A DNA stretch of 64,000 nt from Rhipicephalus microplus (taxonomy: Eukaryota; Arthropoda; Arachnida; Ixodida; Ixodidae): positions 84,487,317 through 84,551,316 of the forward strand of contig NC_134702.1 in NCBI RefSeq assembly GCF_043290135.1, in the 5' to 3' direction. A program made the translations under genes and the position numbers. This document shows positions 54,385-64,000 of the stretch, in pieces (position 1 is the first letter of the stretch; the number at the start of each line of letters is the position of its first letter). The notes under the pieces are model-generated. The model had not been told where the DNA came from, made no database searches, and was given only the letters and a program-made list of their open reading frames with translations.

Positions 54385-54625
54385 TCTAACGCGATAGCGT
54401 TAAAGAGCTCGTGTCACAAAAACTACGGCGTCCGCGTCGTTGGTTGTAACGAAAAATCATGATCTCATGCGTGACCGCAAAATCGAGAGCGATGCAAATA
54501 AAGTACGTGATAAAAATCCTGGGTCCGAGTGCGGATCCAACTGAGGACGTTTGAGTCCAAGTGGGGATCGATCCCGGGTCGTTTGTGTAAGCAAGCAGAT
54601 GTTCTATACCACATGGCCACGCGTA
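54385..54625 (-). mobile_element. Second tRNA-derived SINE-like repeat
   Basis: On the minus strand a tRNA-like head has an A-box-like TGGCCATGTGG (54622-54612) and a B-box-like GGATCGATCCC, each with one mismatch to consensus. The body carries CACGTACTTTATTTGC, ATGAGATCATGATTTTTCG and ends AACGCTATCGCGTTAG. It has no similarity to the Ruka-like body. It does not fold as a complete tRNA by eye, so I call it SINE-like rather than a tRNA gene. Confidence 0.55.
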
Positions 54626-55389
54626 TGCCTGTGAATACAGGGAAAATAACTTCCTCTGCTCGGAAAAGCAGTGCAAATAACTTTCATGCTTTACATACAG
54701 ACGCGTCCTGTATAGCTGCTTCCCAATACAACATTAAACGTTGCAGTAATAATGCGTGGTACAAGCGCCCATTGTAACGGGTGTCGAAGCATGTGATTAT
54801 TATTATAATCACTTCGTGCTTTAAAGACGGTCACCCACAACAAAAGACACGCACGCAACGGCGCCTGTTCCCTCAAGGCCACACAGTGGGTGCATAACAA
54901 GTTCGAAGAGGTTTCATGCACTAAGTGTTTGAAGTACGCACTAGAAACAGAATGTAGCTATCGCGTTCAACTCTTGAAGGCAAAGCTTTAAGGTTCCCTA
55001 ACACTTTTCTTTTTCATGCTTTAGTAAATTTGAGGTCACTCAGAATCTTCAGACACGACGTTTTGTTCGTGAACGCCTGGAAGTCCCGTATGCGACATCC
55101 GTGAAGACAACCACTCGAAGCCGTTTCGCAAGAAAGGGTTACATTGCGACAGAAGATATTAATACATAAAGAAAGACACGACCGCAATCTCTCAAGGGTG
55201 AGCACGTTCTTTGAGATACGTAGGAGGGTTGATGAACAACGATTGTGCAGACAAGGTCTGCTTGAAGGGTTTGGGCCACTCGAACGGCATGTCCTTCCGT
55301 TCCGTGGTCGATTTCCTCGTATATTTTAAAAACGGTGAAGTGTTTGTGTCGTGCGTACCTGTGAGCTTGTTTGTTTGTTTGTTTTTTTT
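54626..55389. other. No recognisable feature
   Basis: Noncoding. No motif-bearing frame. Confidence 0.4.
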
Positions 55390-55498
55390 GTGTGTGTGCG
55401 TGTGTGTGTGTGTGTGTTCGTGTGTGTGTGCGTGTGTGTGAGAGAGAGAAAGAAAGAGAGAGAGGGGAGGGAGGGAGAGAGGGAAGAGAGAAAGAGTG
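55390..55498 (+). repeat. (TG)n and (GA)n simple repeats
   Basis: TG dinucleotides with interruptions to 55440, then GA-rich GAGAGAGAAAGAAAGAG to 55498. Confidence 0.9.
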
Positions 55499-55900
55499 TG
55501 TATGTGTCAGGAGATGAAGACCTATAAGCCAGATAAATATTGAGGGAAACGCAAACGTCGTGGCTGCAGCGCTGCCGTTATGACAAGGCTGGTACTTCCA
55601 CGCCAAACGCATAATCGCGACGCGCCCGACCTTACTCGGCCAAGAAAGAGAAAGGGTCGCGTAATCCGGCTCCCTTTGAAGATTCATCGCGGCCCTGCTT
55701 CCTCCCTTCGCGATTATCTCAGCACGCACGACGTGTCACAACGCGCGTGTTCCAGTTGCGCTCGTATCGACGAAGTTGTCATCTGTTCGTTCTTTGTCTC
55801 CGCCTGTCATGGGGTAAAGTACAGCGCCACTCCTTCCACCGTGTACTAAAACAATAGTGTCACCAAACCCTCATTGCAGCTCCCTATTTCTTTTTTTTTA
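55499..55900. other. No recognisable feature
   Basis: GC-moderate noncoding sequence. The open frames on both strands are shadows of the flanking simple repeats. Confidence 0.4.
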
Positions 55901-56074
<174 letters not shown>

Positions 56075-56109
56075 GCCGCCTACGACTTTTAGCTCTCCTG
56101 GCCGTTTCA

Positions 56110-57460
56110 ATGATGGTATGAATACCAAACTTTGTATGGCATAACATGACTGTATGAAGAACATATTCGACAAGTCATACCATGAAAATCATGACAAGTA
56201 TGCCATGAGTGTCATAATTTAGATTTTATGGTCCTGCAGCTCTTGCAGTGGTTCCCTTCACATGGCATGTTGAAAAACTGGTATGGTTTGACATTGTTGC
56301 ATGGCGAACACAAGCAATAGACCGTAACATGAAAATCATGACATGCGTGTCATGTAACAACGTGATTACGTACCACGCTCATGACGCGCTCGCGGCTGTC
56401 TCGCAAGCGCCACATATACCAAAGTTGGTATTACAGTATGTGAATGGATGACGATGGTATGTGACTGGTGCAAACATTATAAACATGAGATGCGTGTCAT
56501 GTAACAACATGACTACATGCTGCGCTCATGATGCGCTCGCAGCTGTTTCGCTAACTTCACATGTGCCAAACTCGGCATTACTAGACGCGAACGGACAACA
56601 TAAGTAAATGACACATCCAAACATGATAATCATGATATGCGTGTCATGTAACCACATGACTACATGCCACACTGATGATGCGCTCACGGCCGTTTTGCTA
56701 GCTTCACATATGCCAAATTTGGCATTGCGTGACGCCAATGGATGACGAAGGTATGTGACTGGTCCCATGGTAATCATGAGATGCGTGTCATGTGAGCACA
56801 TGACGACATGGCACAGTCAAGGCGCCAATACATTTCGACATGACGCGGTGCTCGTGCTCGCCGGCGTTCATTTCGTCGCGTCATGCCGGCGTTGCCACGC
56901 CAGGCGCCAATCCTGCCATATACATGCAGGAGCGCGCCGCGCTGCGTTGCTTTGACGCATGCGCGTTTCAGCGCGTCCGGCTTTCCCCCGTCCCGAAAAG
57001 CAGAAGATGCAGTGTTGTCTGGGTAACGCATCGGCATAGAGTAATGTTACTCTATTGCATCGGCGCGAAATGCAGCATGTCGCATTTCACGCTGCTTGCC
57101 GTTGGGCCGGGCCGACGGACGCTGGTCGCGCCTGGCATCAGAGTATAGTGGGCTCGCGTTTTGCTAACGTAGCGTCACTGTGCCCAGCGTGCACGCGCGT
57201 CAACGTTACATTGGAGTATACTGAGCCCTTCATGATGCGCTCGCGGCTGTTTTGCTAACTCCACATATAACAAATTTGATGCTACCTGACGTCAATGAAT
57301 GACGAAATGTAAGAGTGGTGCGAACATAATATTCCTGACACGCGTGTCACGTAAGAACATGATAACATGCCACGCTCATAGCATGCTCGCGGCCGTTTCG
57401 CTAGCTGCACATGTACTGAGTTTGGTATAACGTGACGTGAATAGATAACAAAAAACTGGC
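56110..57460 (+). repeat. Tandem array with about 147-bp units, interrupted
   Basis: The phrase GCGTGTCATGT or a close variant falls at 56345, 56492, 56639, 56783 and 57342. The first three spacings are 147, 147 and 144 bases. Each unit also has ATGATGCGCTCGCGGCTGTT-like and CACATATGCCAAATTTGG-like words. Decayed units extend upstream to about 56110. A non-repeat insert of about 410 bp separates the last two units. Confidence 0.88.
56818..57228. mobile_element. GC-rich insert in the 147-bp array
   Basis: The array unit breaks after GGCACAGTC and resumes at TTCATGATGCGCTCG. Between them lies about 410 bp of GC-rich sequence with no unit similarity, including CGTCGCGTCATGCCGGCG and a small palindrome AGAGTAATGTTACTCT. 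No terminal repeats or ORF with a known domain are seen. Boundaries are approximate. Confidence 0.5.
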
Positions 57461-57462
57461 AG

Positions 57463-58435
57463 CATATCCACGGAGTGAATGATGGAGAGTGGGGCGAAGC
57501 ATTCGTCCGTCCATTCGTTCTTGCTTCCGTCCGTCCATGCGTCCGTCTGTGTGACCGTCCATGCGTCCATCATCCCGTCCGTGTGTGCGTCTGTTCATGC
57601 GTCTGTCCCTGCGTTTGTCCATGCATCTGCCCCTGCGTCCGTTCATGCGTCCATCCATGCATCTGTCTGTGTGTCCGTTCGTCCATCCATTCAACACTTC
57701 AAGTACCACCATCTCGCATCTTTTCATCATTTATTCCCCATATAGAAGCACCACCATCCAGCGGACATTCTAAGGATTAAACGAGAGGTGGCACACGCAC
57801 ACTTTCTTACGGCCTGCGCTTTGGGTCTACTTCCCACCTTTAATCACCTCGAGTTCATGGTGTATACTAGTTCACTGTATTCATGGCACTGCGGCCCAAC
57901 GCTCCCTAAACCTTTCTAAAACCAAGGAGGTTACGCTCAGTGAGCATAACGTAGCAACCTTTTCCAGTCAGATAGTGTTCAATGTACATGCCAATGGCTG
58001 CTAATGGGAAATGAGAGACAGCAGAATCCGGCTTTTACTTCCTTACGGCTTGCGCTTCGTATCTACTTCCCACCTTTAACCACCTCGAGTTCATGGCATA
58101 TACTAGTTCATTGTATTCATGTCACTGCGGCTCAACGCTTGCTCAACCTTTCTAAAACTAAGGAGGTTACACCCGGCGAGTATAACGTAGCAACGCTTTC
58201 TTGTCAGATAGTGCTCAATGTACATGCCAATGGCTGATAATGGGGAATGAGAGACAGGAGCATTCGGCTTTTAGTTAACGCGCCCACCACGAATTTTTAT
58301 TGTTCAACAATGCACAGGAGAAATCTCCCAGCAGCACCACCTTGGAGGCAAAAATGTAATGCTTGTTACACACTACGACAACGACTACGAGGGTCGAACG
58401 GGTGCCGCTTTAAGGAGCTTCGCCCCTAAAATTAG
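57463..58435 (+). repeat. About 1-kb direct repeat, copy 1
   Basis: Begins GGCAGCATATCCACGGAGTG and ends GGAGCTTCGCCCCTAAAA. It holds a CCGT/CCATGCGT minisatellite (57500-57690) and two tandem units of about 235 bp (from 57807 and 58041) with TTACGGCTTGCGCTTCGTAT and ATGTACATGCCAATGGCTG. GGGGCGAAGC near the start and GCTTCGCCCC at the end are inverted, suggesting short terminal inverted repeats. Copy 2 is at 61264-62282. Confidence 0.85.
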
Positions 58436-59093
58436 CCCCGTATCAACATGTTACCCTGCAAATGACGTCGAAAGACGATAGTCTTGCGTCTCGAGATAGT
58501 GAACAAAACGTTTATTTCATGCTCTGTGCAAGAAAATCGGTGAATGGTATTCTGGAGGTGCTGCGTCAGAGTGCTTCCAGCGTGCATCATAGGCGAACGA
58601 GCGCATCGAGTCACGTCACACGTGAAACATGAGCGCTATCTGGCAGTTCTCTTGGAAAACGAAGCGCGCGGCGTGCGCGCCCGTCTTCGAGGCGATAAGG
58701 TGTAGAACGGAAGGCGACGGGTAGGGGTCGCCTGCGGGTCGTCTGAGCAAAGTGTTGGAGACACTTCCCTTTTCGTGCAAGTGTAGCGTTATCAGCACAG
58801 CGTGATAAATGCTACAGTGCTTAGAATTACTTATGTATGCTTTTTCTAGTATAAAGGCACACATACAAAATTTTGACGTGATGTTATGGTGTCTCAAATA
58901 TGTGCAATGATCGTTTTTTAATTGACAATTGCACAAGTGTGAACGCTAAAACTTGGGAAATATTGGTGGGCGCTGCGGATAGGGTCCGCTGTTTGGGGCA
59001 TAGCTTTTTGTCATGTGAGGTACCATTATAGGCGTACCAGCAGTCCATCGAGAGGTCCGAATTACTGTTCGTCGCGGGTTTCTGCACCGCTAG
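58436..59093. other. Noncoding sequence ahead of the CCHC ORF
   Basis: No gene is supported. It could hold the 5' untranslated region of the CCHC element. An in-frame TAG at 59091-59093 bounds the downstream ORF. Confidence 0.4.
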
Positions 59094-60200
59094 AACCTCA
59101 GGTCCCTCAAGCAAGTGCCCGCGCGAGGACGACACGTGGGCACTTGGGTAATCAACTTGCTGCCATCCAAGGAACATGTTAATGTTTGCACTCCGCTGGA
59201 GACTTCGGTCGACGAGGTAATCGATGCAATGGAAGCGCTGGTCGGCATCCAAGAAATCTACAGTGTTAAGCACCACGGAGGATTCGACTTCCAGGTAGGC
59301 GTCAACTCGACGCGAGCAGGTGAAGTCCTTTTAGAAACTGGCGGTCTCCGCCATGGAACCGGAACAGTCCCCCTTGTCCTGGTGGCACGACAGGTAGCCA
59401 GCGTCTCGTGCCTCTACCTGCCTTGTTATGTGCCCGACAACGAGGTCGTAATCGGCCTGAAGCCCCACGGAACCATGTTAAGAATTGAAGGGGTGCGGTA
59501 TAAAGAGCACCCAAGTATCCTCATGAGAACCAGGTATATCAAGATGGACATGTGGCTGGAGAACTCGCTCCCAAACTTTGCGCGAGTGGGATGCCATAAA
59601 GCGACCTTTCATTACGGCGGCGTGAACCGTCTCTGCTGCCGTTGCAACCAAGAAGGCCACTTCAGTGTCCATTGCGACACTCCGCATTGCACCAGGTGCA
59701 GAGTCTTCGGTCACTGCACAGACGCCTGCACCGAACCGTGCCGAAGCTGTGGCGGAGCTCACGCCAGCGTCGACTGCACCACGAGGAAGTCGTATGACAC
59801 CAGCGATAGGCATCGACGGGTTCCCGATACTTTGCACGGTACCCGCCACAGGGAAGACGCGAGGCGAATGACGACCCTGCGTCCGGCGAAGCGACTGAAG
59901 CCGAGCGACGCCGAAGAACGGCCGGAACCGCCCGTTACCCCGGAGAAAACGCCGGCGCATGTCATTACGGCACCACAGGCGCAGCAAGCAGGCAGCCAAG
60001 CAGACGTACAGACGCCAGCGAACATGCACTGCGACGAGAGGACGGAGGAGGAAGGAAGTCATCCTGAATCTAGCCAAGCCACCACCGCCGAGTTAGAGAT
60101 GGCTGCAGGCAAGCGAGAGGGAGGGAAGCATGGTGAAAACGGCGCGCACGAAGCGCGAGCGGGGATGACGAAGCGGAAGACGACGTGGCTAGCGCAGTGA
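59094..60200 (+). pseudogene. Gag-like CCHC ORF (non-LTR ORF1 type)
   Basis: Open from 59094 to 60200. No ATG precedes the conserved VGTWVINLLPSKEHVNV stretch (first in-frame ATG at 59229), so the start is lost or lies in another frame. An RRM-like N-terminal domain precedes NFARVGCHKATFHYGGVNRL, then three knuckles: CCRCNQEGHFSVHC, CTRCRVFGHCTDAC and CRSCGGAHASVDC. The charged tail ends TKRKTTWLAQ. It resembles ORF1 proteins of tick L1/Tx1-like elements and ZCCHC3-type proteins. No ORF2 follows. It lies between the two 1-kb direct repeats. Confidence 0.7.
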
Positions 60201-61152
60201 GTTAGGCGACCATGGAAAACACGGTAGCTGCGGAGAGAGGCGCCGAGGGAGCGTCAGGCGACGGGAAGGATGACCACCCGCGGCGTGCAAAGGGTCGCAA
60301 GCAGAGCGCAAGCCCGGCCTCACGGGCAAGTCCACGCCGGGAACTAGCACCGCCGTGCGAGGAACGTGGTATGACAAGAAAGAAGACGACGTGTAGCACG
60401 GCCGCGACTTCCTGCACATCGCGTACGACGAGCACCTCAGCAGCTCAGCGAAGCAAAAAAAGTCCGTGAAGGCGGTAGAAGAAGACGCGCCGAAACACCC
60501 CGAACCGTTCACTTCCAGCCGACAGCAATCGCTGCCTGAGCCGGCGCAGCATCATGGCAGCGCCTCGCACTGCAGCGCGCCTGGGAAGGAGCTCAACATA
60601 GCGACCAACATGGCGAAACGGGAGGAAGGCCGAGCCGGGAAGACGAGATGGCGACAGCTGCTGTGGAAACCCAGAAGTCAAAAACACCATCGTCAGACGA
60701 GCATGAGCCCTGCGAGCTTGTTATCGACGAGCGTGCATCGACATCACCAGAGTTTCCAGAGCACACTCAGCAGCAAACGTTCGCGATGCCGGCAGGCATC
60801 GGCCGAGGGCGGTACAGGCGGAGCCGCAATCTTGACGCCGACTACGGTTGAACGCTCTCCAAGTCGCCCAGACTCTTTGGCCCGGGTGCGCACAAGGCTG
60901 ACGCGGGGTGACCTCAACGCAGCGCCAAAAAGGTACGACGTGACGCCGTGGGGCACCCAAGAGGCCGCACATCGGGGAGCGAACACGAAGAGGCGCCGTC
61001 AAAACATCTGGAAGCCGGTAGCAGATGACGTGGACACAGACAGCGACTTTTCTTTAATAGGTGTATGCTTTCCATGCTTTCACGACGTCATGAGTTTCCG
61101 CCGCCAGCCAGTCTTATCACCAAGGCAAAACAAGTTGAAAATCAACCAGTAG
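60201..61152 (+). pseudogene. Degenerate low-complexity continuation of the CCHC ORF
   Basis: Plus-strand frames remain open in turn: ENTVAAERGAEGASGDGKDD, then VETQKSKTPSSDEHEPCELV in the same frame as the CCHC ORF, then NIWKPVADDVDTDSDFSL in another. The composition (Lys, Arg, Ser, Pro, Ala) suggests a disordered tail broken by frameshifts. It could instead be chance GC-rich open sequence. Confidence 0.4.
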
Positions 61153-61263
61153 GCAATAATATATAACTTCAATTGCTGCAAAACTTGCTGCCATCCTCAC
61201 GTGACCTCTTTCGCACTCGGAATCGGCCACTGTTGACGTCGCTCTAAAAGTGCGAAAAAAGAT

Positions 61264-62282
61264 ATTGGCAGCATATCCACGGAGTGAACGATGGAGAGTA
61301 GGGCGAAGCATTCGTCCGTCCATTCGTTCTTGCATCCGTCCGTCCATGCGTCCGTCTGTGTGACCGTCAATGCGTCCATCCGCCCGTCCGTGCGTGCGTC
61401 TGTTCGTGCGTCTGTTCGTGCGTCCGTCCCTGCATTCGTCCATGCATCCACCCCTGCTCCAGTTCATGCGTCCATCCGTGCACCTGTCTGTGTGTCCGTT
61501 CGTCCATCTATTCAACACACCAAGTACCGCCATCTCGCATCTTTTCATCATGTATTCCCCATATAGAAGCACCGACATCCAGCGGACATTCCAAGGACTA
61601 AACTAGAGGTGGCACACGCACACTTTCTTACGGCTTGCGCTTCGTATCTACTTCCCACCTTTAACCACCTAGAGTTCATCGTATATACTAGTTCACTGTA
61701 TTCATGGAACTGCGGCTCAACGCTCGCTGAACCTTTCTAAAACTAAGTAGGTTACACACAGCGACCATAACGTAGCAACCCTTTCTTGTTAGATAGTGCT
61801 CAATGTGCATGCCAATGGCTGCTAATGGGAAATGAGAGGCGGAGAATTCGGCTTTTACTTTCTTACGGCTTGCGCTTCGTATCTACTTCCCATTTTTAAC
61901 CACCTCGAGTTCATTCATGGTATATACAAGTTCATTGTATTCTTGTCACTGCGGCTCAACGCTCGCTAAACCTTTCTAAAGCTAAGGAGGTTACACCCAG
62001 CGAGTATAACGTAGCAACCCTTTCTTCTCAGACAGTGCTCGATGTACATGCCAATGGCTGCTAATGGTGATCGCAGCCTGCGCGTTAACTAAAAGCCGAA
62101 TGCTCCTGTCTCTCATTCCCCATTAGCAGCCATTGACATGTACATTGAGCACTATTTTTATTGTTCAACAACGCACAGAAGAAATCTCTCACCGGCATCA
62201 CCTTTGAGGTCAAAATGTTATACTTGTTACAAACTACGGGGGACGAACGGGTGCCGCTACAAGGAGCTTTGGCCCTAAAACA
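61264..62282 (+). repeat. About 1-kb direct repeat, copy 2
   Basis: Same order as 57463-58435: GGCAGCATATCCACGGAGTG, minisatellite (61310-61510), tandem units from about 61626 and 61859, and an end GGAGCTTTGGCCCTAAAA. Base changes and small indels separate the copies. A short internal stretch at 62090-62150 is inverted relative to copy 1 (the CAGCCATTGACATGTACATT words). Confidence 0.85.
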
Positions 62283-63670
62283 GGTGTCATGTACCATTTT
62301 GACTTCCACGCTTTGTCATTTTCTCTGCTGCTAAAACTCTGTCCTCACTGCGAAAGACTAACTGCTGCAAAGATCAGCCACGACAAAAAAGAAAATCTAG
62401 TCTTTAAATCCCCTCGAGTCCGCACACTCCAAAAAGGACCCGAATCGCTGCCTAAATAGGGTTTTCCAGCATCCACGGGTGCGCGGACCAATCAGGCCAG
62501 CCGAGGATAACCAATCCCAACACGAGTTTTCACGGTCGCGTGAAGCTTGCCTCGCAACAAAACTGTATCAGCTGGGCACATTCTCTAAAACGGCTTTGAC
62601 GCGCAAACAAGTGCTCAATCGCCCCGGAGGACGCAAGCGGCGGCTCGCTCGTTTGGGGTGGTGGTGGTAGTGGTTAGAACAGGAGAAAGGCACCTAATTT
62701 CTGCAGGCCGGTCGGTAGCAGGGCGCAGTGCCTGATTTGGCGTGCGGGGCGCACAGCGACCGACCAGATAAAGCTTTTTATCATCAGACACTCATTCTTC
62801 CTCGAGGCTCCCTCCCCAAGAAAAGTCGTTAAATAGCGCCTCTAACAAGAGCATCTGGCAAAGAAAGAAATCGAGCTTTAGCTGAAAAACAAAAAAGCTT
62901 TCCCCGAGACATTGCCTTCGCGACAATATGGTGGTTTTGGGGCGTTAAAACCCAAATATTATTCGAATCAAGAGTGAAACAAGACGAAATGCATGGACTG
63001 AGTGTCGAACTTTACACTGTATTCACCTTTTTTCAATCATAGCCTCGGTAAATGCGAAAACGACGTTCGTTGAAAGCGCTAATTCAGCATCTTTCTTTAC
63101 CCAAATACCTAAGGCTTTGTCAAACGTTACGTACTTCGTGGCGCGCTAGCAGTTGGACACGCGCACCGCCTTCTTCATTTTTCTGTTCGCCTAAACAAAG
63201 TTGTAGCGAGCAAAGGGATTTTTTTTTTCAAAGAAGAAAGTCGAAGAAAGAAGAAACCACTGGTTTTCTTACGGTCGCTGCAGGAAGCCATGTGGACTCC
63301 CTTTCGCAAGCGACTGCGGGACGGTAAAAATATTCGCGCTCTCCAGAGTGATGGATGAACATGGCGCACGCTCCCTGCGCAGGTGGCTTCACCGTCAGAG
63401 CGAAATAACTCGACACCCTCAGCGTCCGCAGCTGTCCCTGGCACAAGTTACGCAGTCGCTGTTGGAGCTTGTCAGTTCACTCAGCGCTACGCCGAAGTGT
63501 CCTTCGATAACGAGCCGCGCTCAAAACACACTTCAATCACGTTCACGTGCGGGGTCGTGTTTGCACTGATGGATGATGGCAAGCTGTGCGCAAGTGTGGC
63601 GCAATCGCGTTTTTGGCAAATGAAGTCGCACTCTATCGGCTTCAGACTTACGAAGCCTCCAAGTGTTGTT
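62283..63670. other. No gene; SINE 3' scrap at 62927-62960
   Basis: Bases 62927-62960 (ATATGGTGGTTTTGGGGCGTT) are an orphan fragment of the Ruka-like SINE 3' end. The rest of this 1.4 kb shows nothing I can name. Confidence 0.55.
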
Positions 63671-63674
63671 AATA

Positions 63675-63912
63675 ATGATTGTTCGAATTTAGCGTCCTAA
63701 AACGACGATACCATTATGAGAGACGCCGTAGTAGAGGGTACTTCAGAAATTTCGACCTCCTGGGGTTCTTTAACGCGCACCTATATCTAGGCACACGGGT
63801 CTCAAGCACTTTCGTCTCCATTGAAAATGCAGCCGCCGCAGCCGGGATTTGATCCCGCGACCTGCGGGTCAGCAGCCGAGTGCCTTATAGCCAGTAGACC
63901 ACCACGCCGAGT
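63675..63912 (-). mobile_element. Ruka-like SINE, near full length
   Basis: On the minus strand: GGCGTGGTGGTCTACTGG with A box TGGTCTACTGG, then CTGACCCGCAGGTCGCGG and B-box GGGATCAAATCCC, body CAGGAGGTCGAAATTTC and GGCGTCTCTCATAATGG, and a 3' part TTTTAGGACGCTAAA. No clear TSD by eye. Confidence 0.88.
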
Positions 63913-64000
63913 ACCGAGAGTTCTGTTCACACTTCACATTTATGGGGTGTTCTTGGCTGCATTACATCGCAGTTGTACGTTCTATGAGTAGTGTACGCAT

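Noticed and set aside
55139..55729. 196-codon minus-strand frame
   Set aside because: It runs through TG/GA simple repeats and its composition follows them.
57475..57780. Cys/Val/Arg-rich repeat proteins on both strands, and their twins at 61117-61606
   Set aside because: All arise from the CCGT/CCATGCGT minisatellite, open in several frames at once.
59478..60077. 199-codon minus-strand frame
   Set aside because: It is antisense to the CCHC Gag-like ORF and has no motif.

Overview
This window looks like nuclear DNA from a hard tick (Ixodidae, possibly Rhipicephalus-like). Reasons: tRNA-derived SINEs of the tick Ruka type, several RNase H-bearing non-LTR retrotransposons in states from near-intact to fragmentary, a short-LTR Ty3/Gypsy element, and many microsatellites. 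The genus is inference from familiarity, not from a search. I found no host protein-coding gene, tRNA, rRNA or CRISPR array that I can support. Every convincing reading frame belongs to a mobile element.

Layout. 1-190: GATA microsatellite with a flank that recurs, inverted, near 55.9 kb. 1397-7085: three-level nest, a minus-strand SINE split by a 5.5 kb non-LTR element (A) with 10-bp target-site duplications (TSDs); A is itself split by a 271-bp MITE with about 60-bp terminal inverted repeats. 9968-15997: full-length non-LTR element B, 14-bp perfect TSDs, open ORF1, ORF2 broken by one TAG. 17380-22636: element C (plus strand), frameshifted, followed by a SINE with 13-bp TSDs. 23194-24641: inverted pair of two-module repeats. 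26764-29000: 5'-truncated element E without RNase H. 29006-39271: decayed Ty3/Gypsy element (minus strand) holding two later insertions, non-LTR element F (30409-35060, open 1177-residue ORF2) and a 313-bp hairpin element with perfect 105-bp arms. 39.3-54.6 kb: fragments (zf-RVT-like remnant, C-family 3' half, other 3' ends, a charged CCHC-less ORF, SINEs, dispersed repeats). 55.9-62.3 kb: GATA tract, a 147-bp tandem array, two direct repeats of about 1 kb, and between them a CCHC Gag-like ORF. 63.7-63.9 kb: another SINE.

How the parts relate. The non-LTR elements encode a nucleic-acid-binding ORF1 protein and an ORF2 with endonuclease, reverse transcriptase and RNase H. Such machinery probably moved the SINEs here, which carry 12-13-bp TSDs. 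The most unusual signal is a set of three hairpin elements (8440-8573, 17186-17366, 37231-37543), each a palindrome plus a one-sided tail with a shared core. Two have 12-13-bp TSDs, which fits target-primed reverse transcription better than cut-and-paste transposition. I propose them as a non-autonomous palindromic retroposon family.
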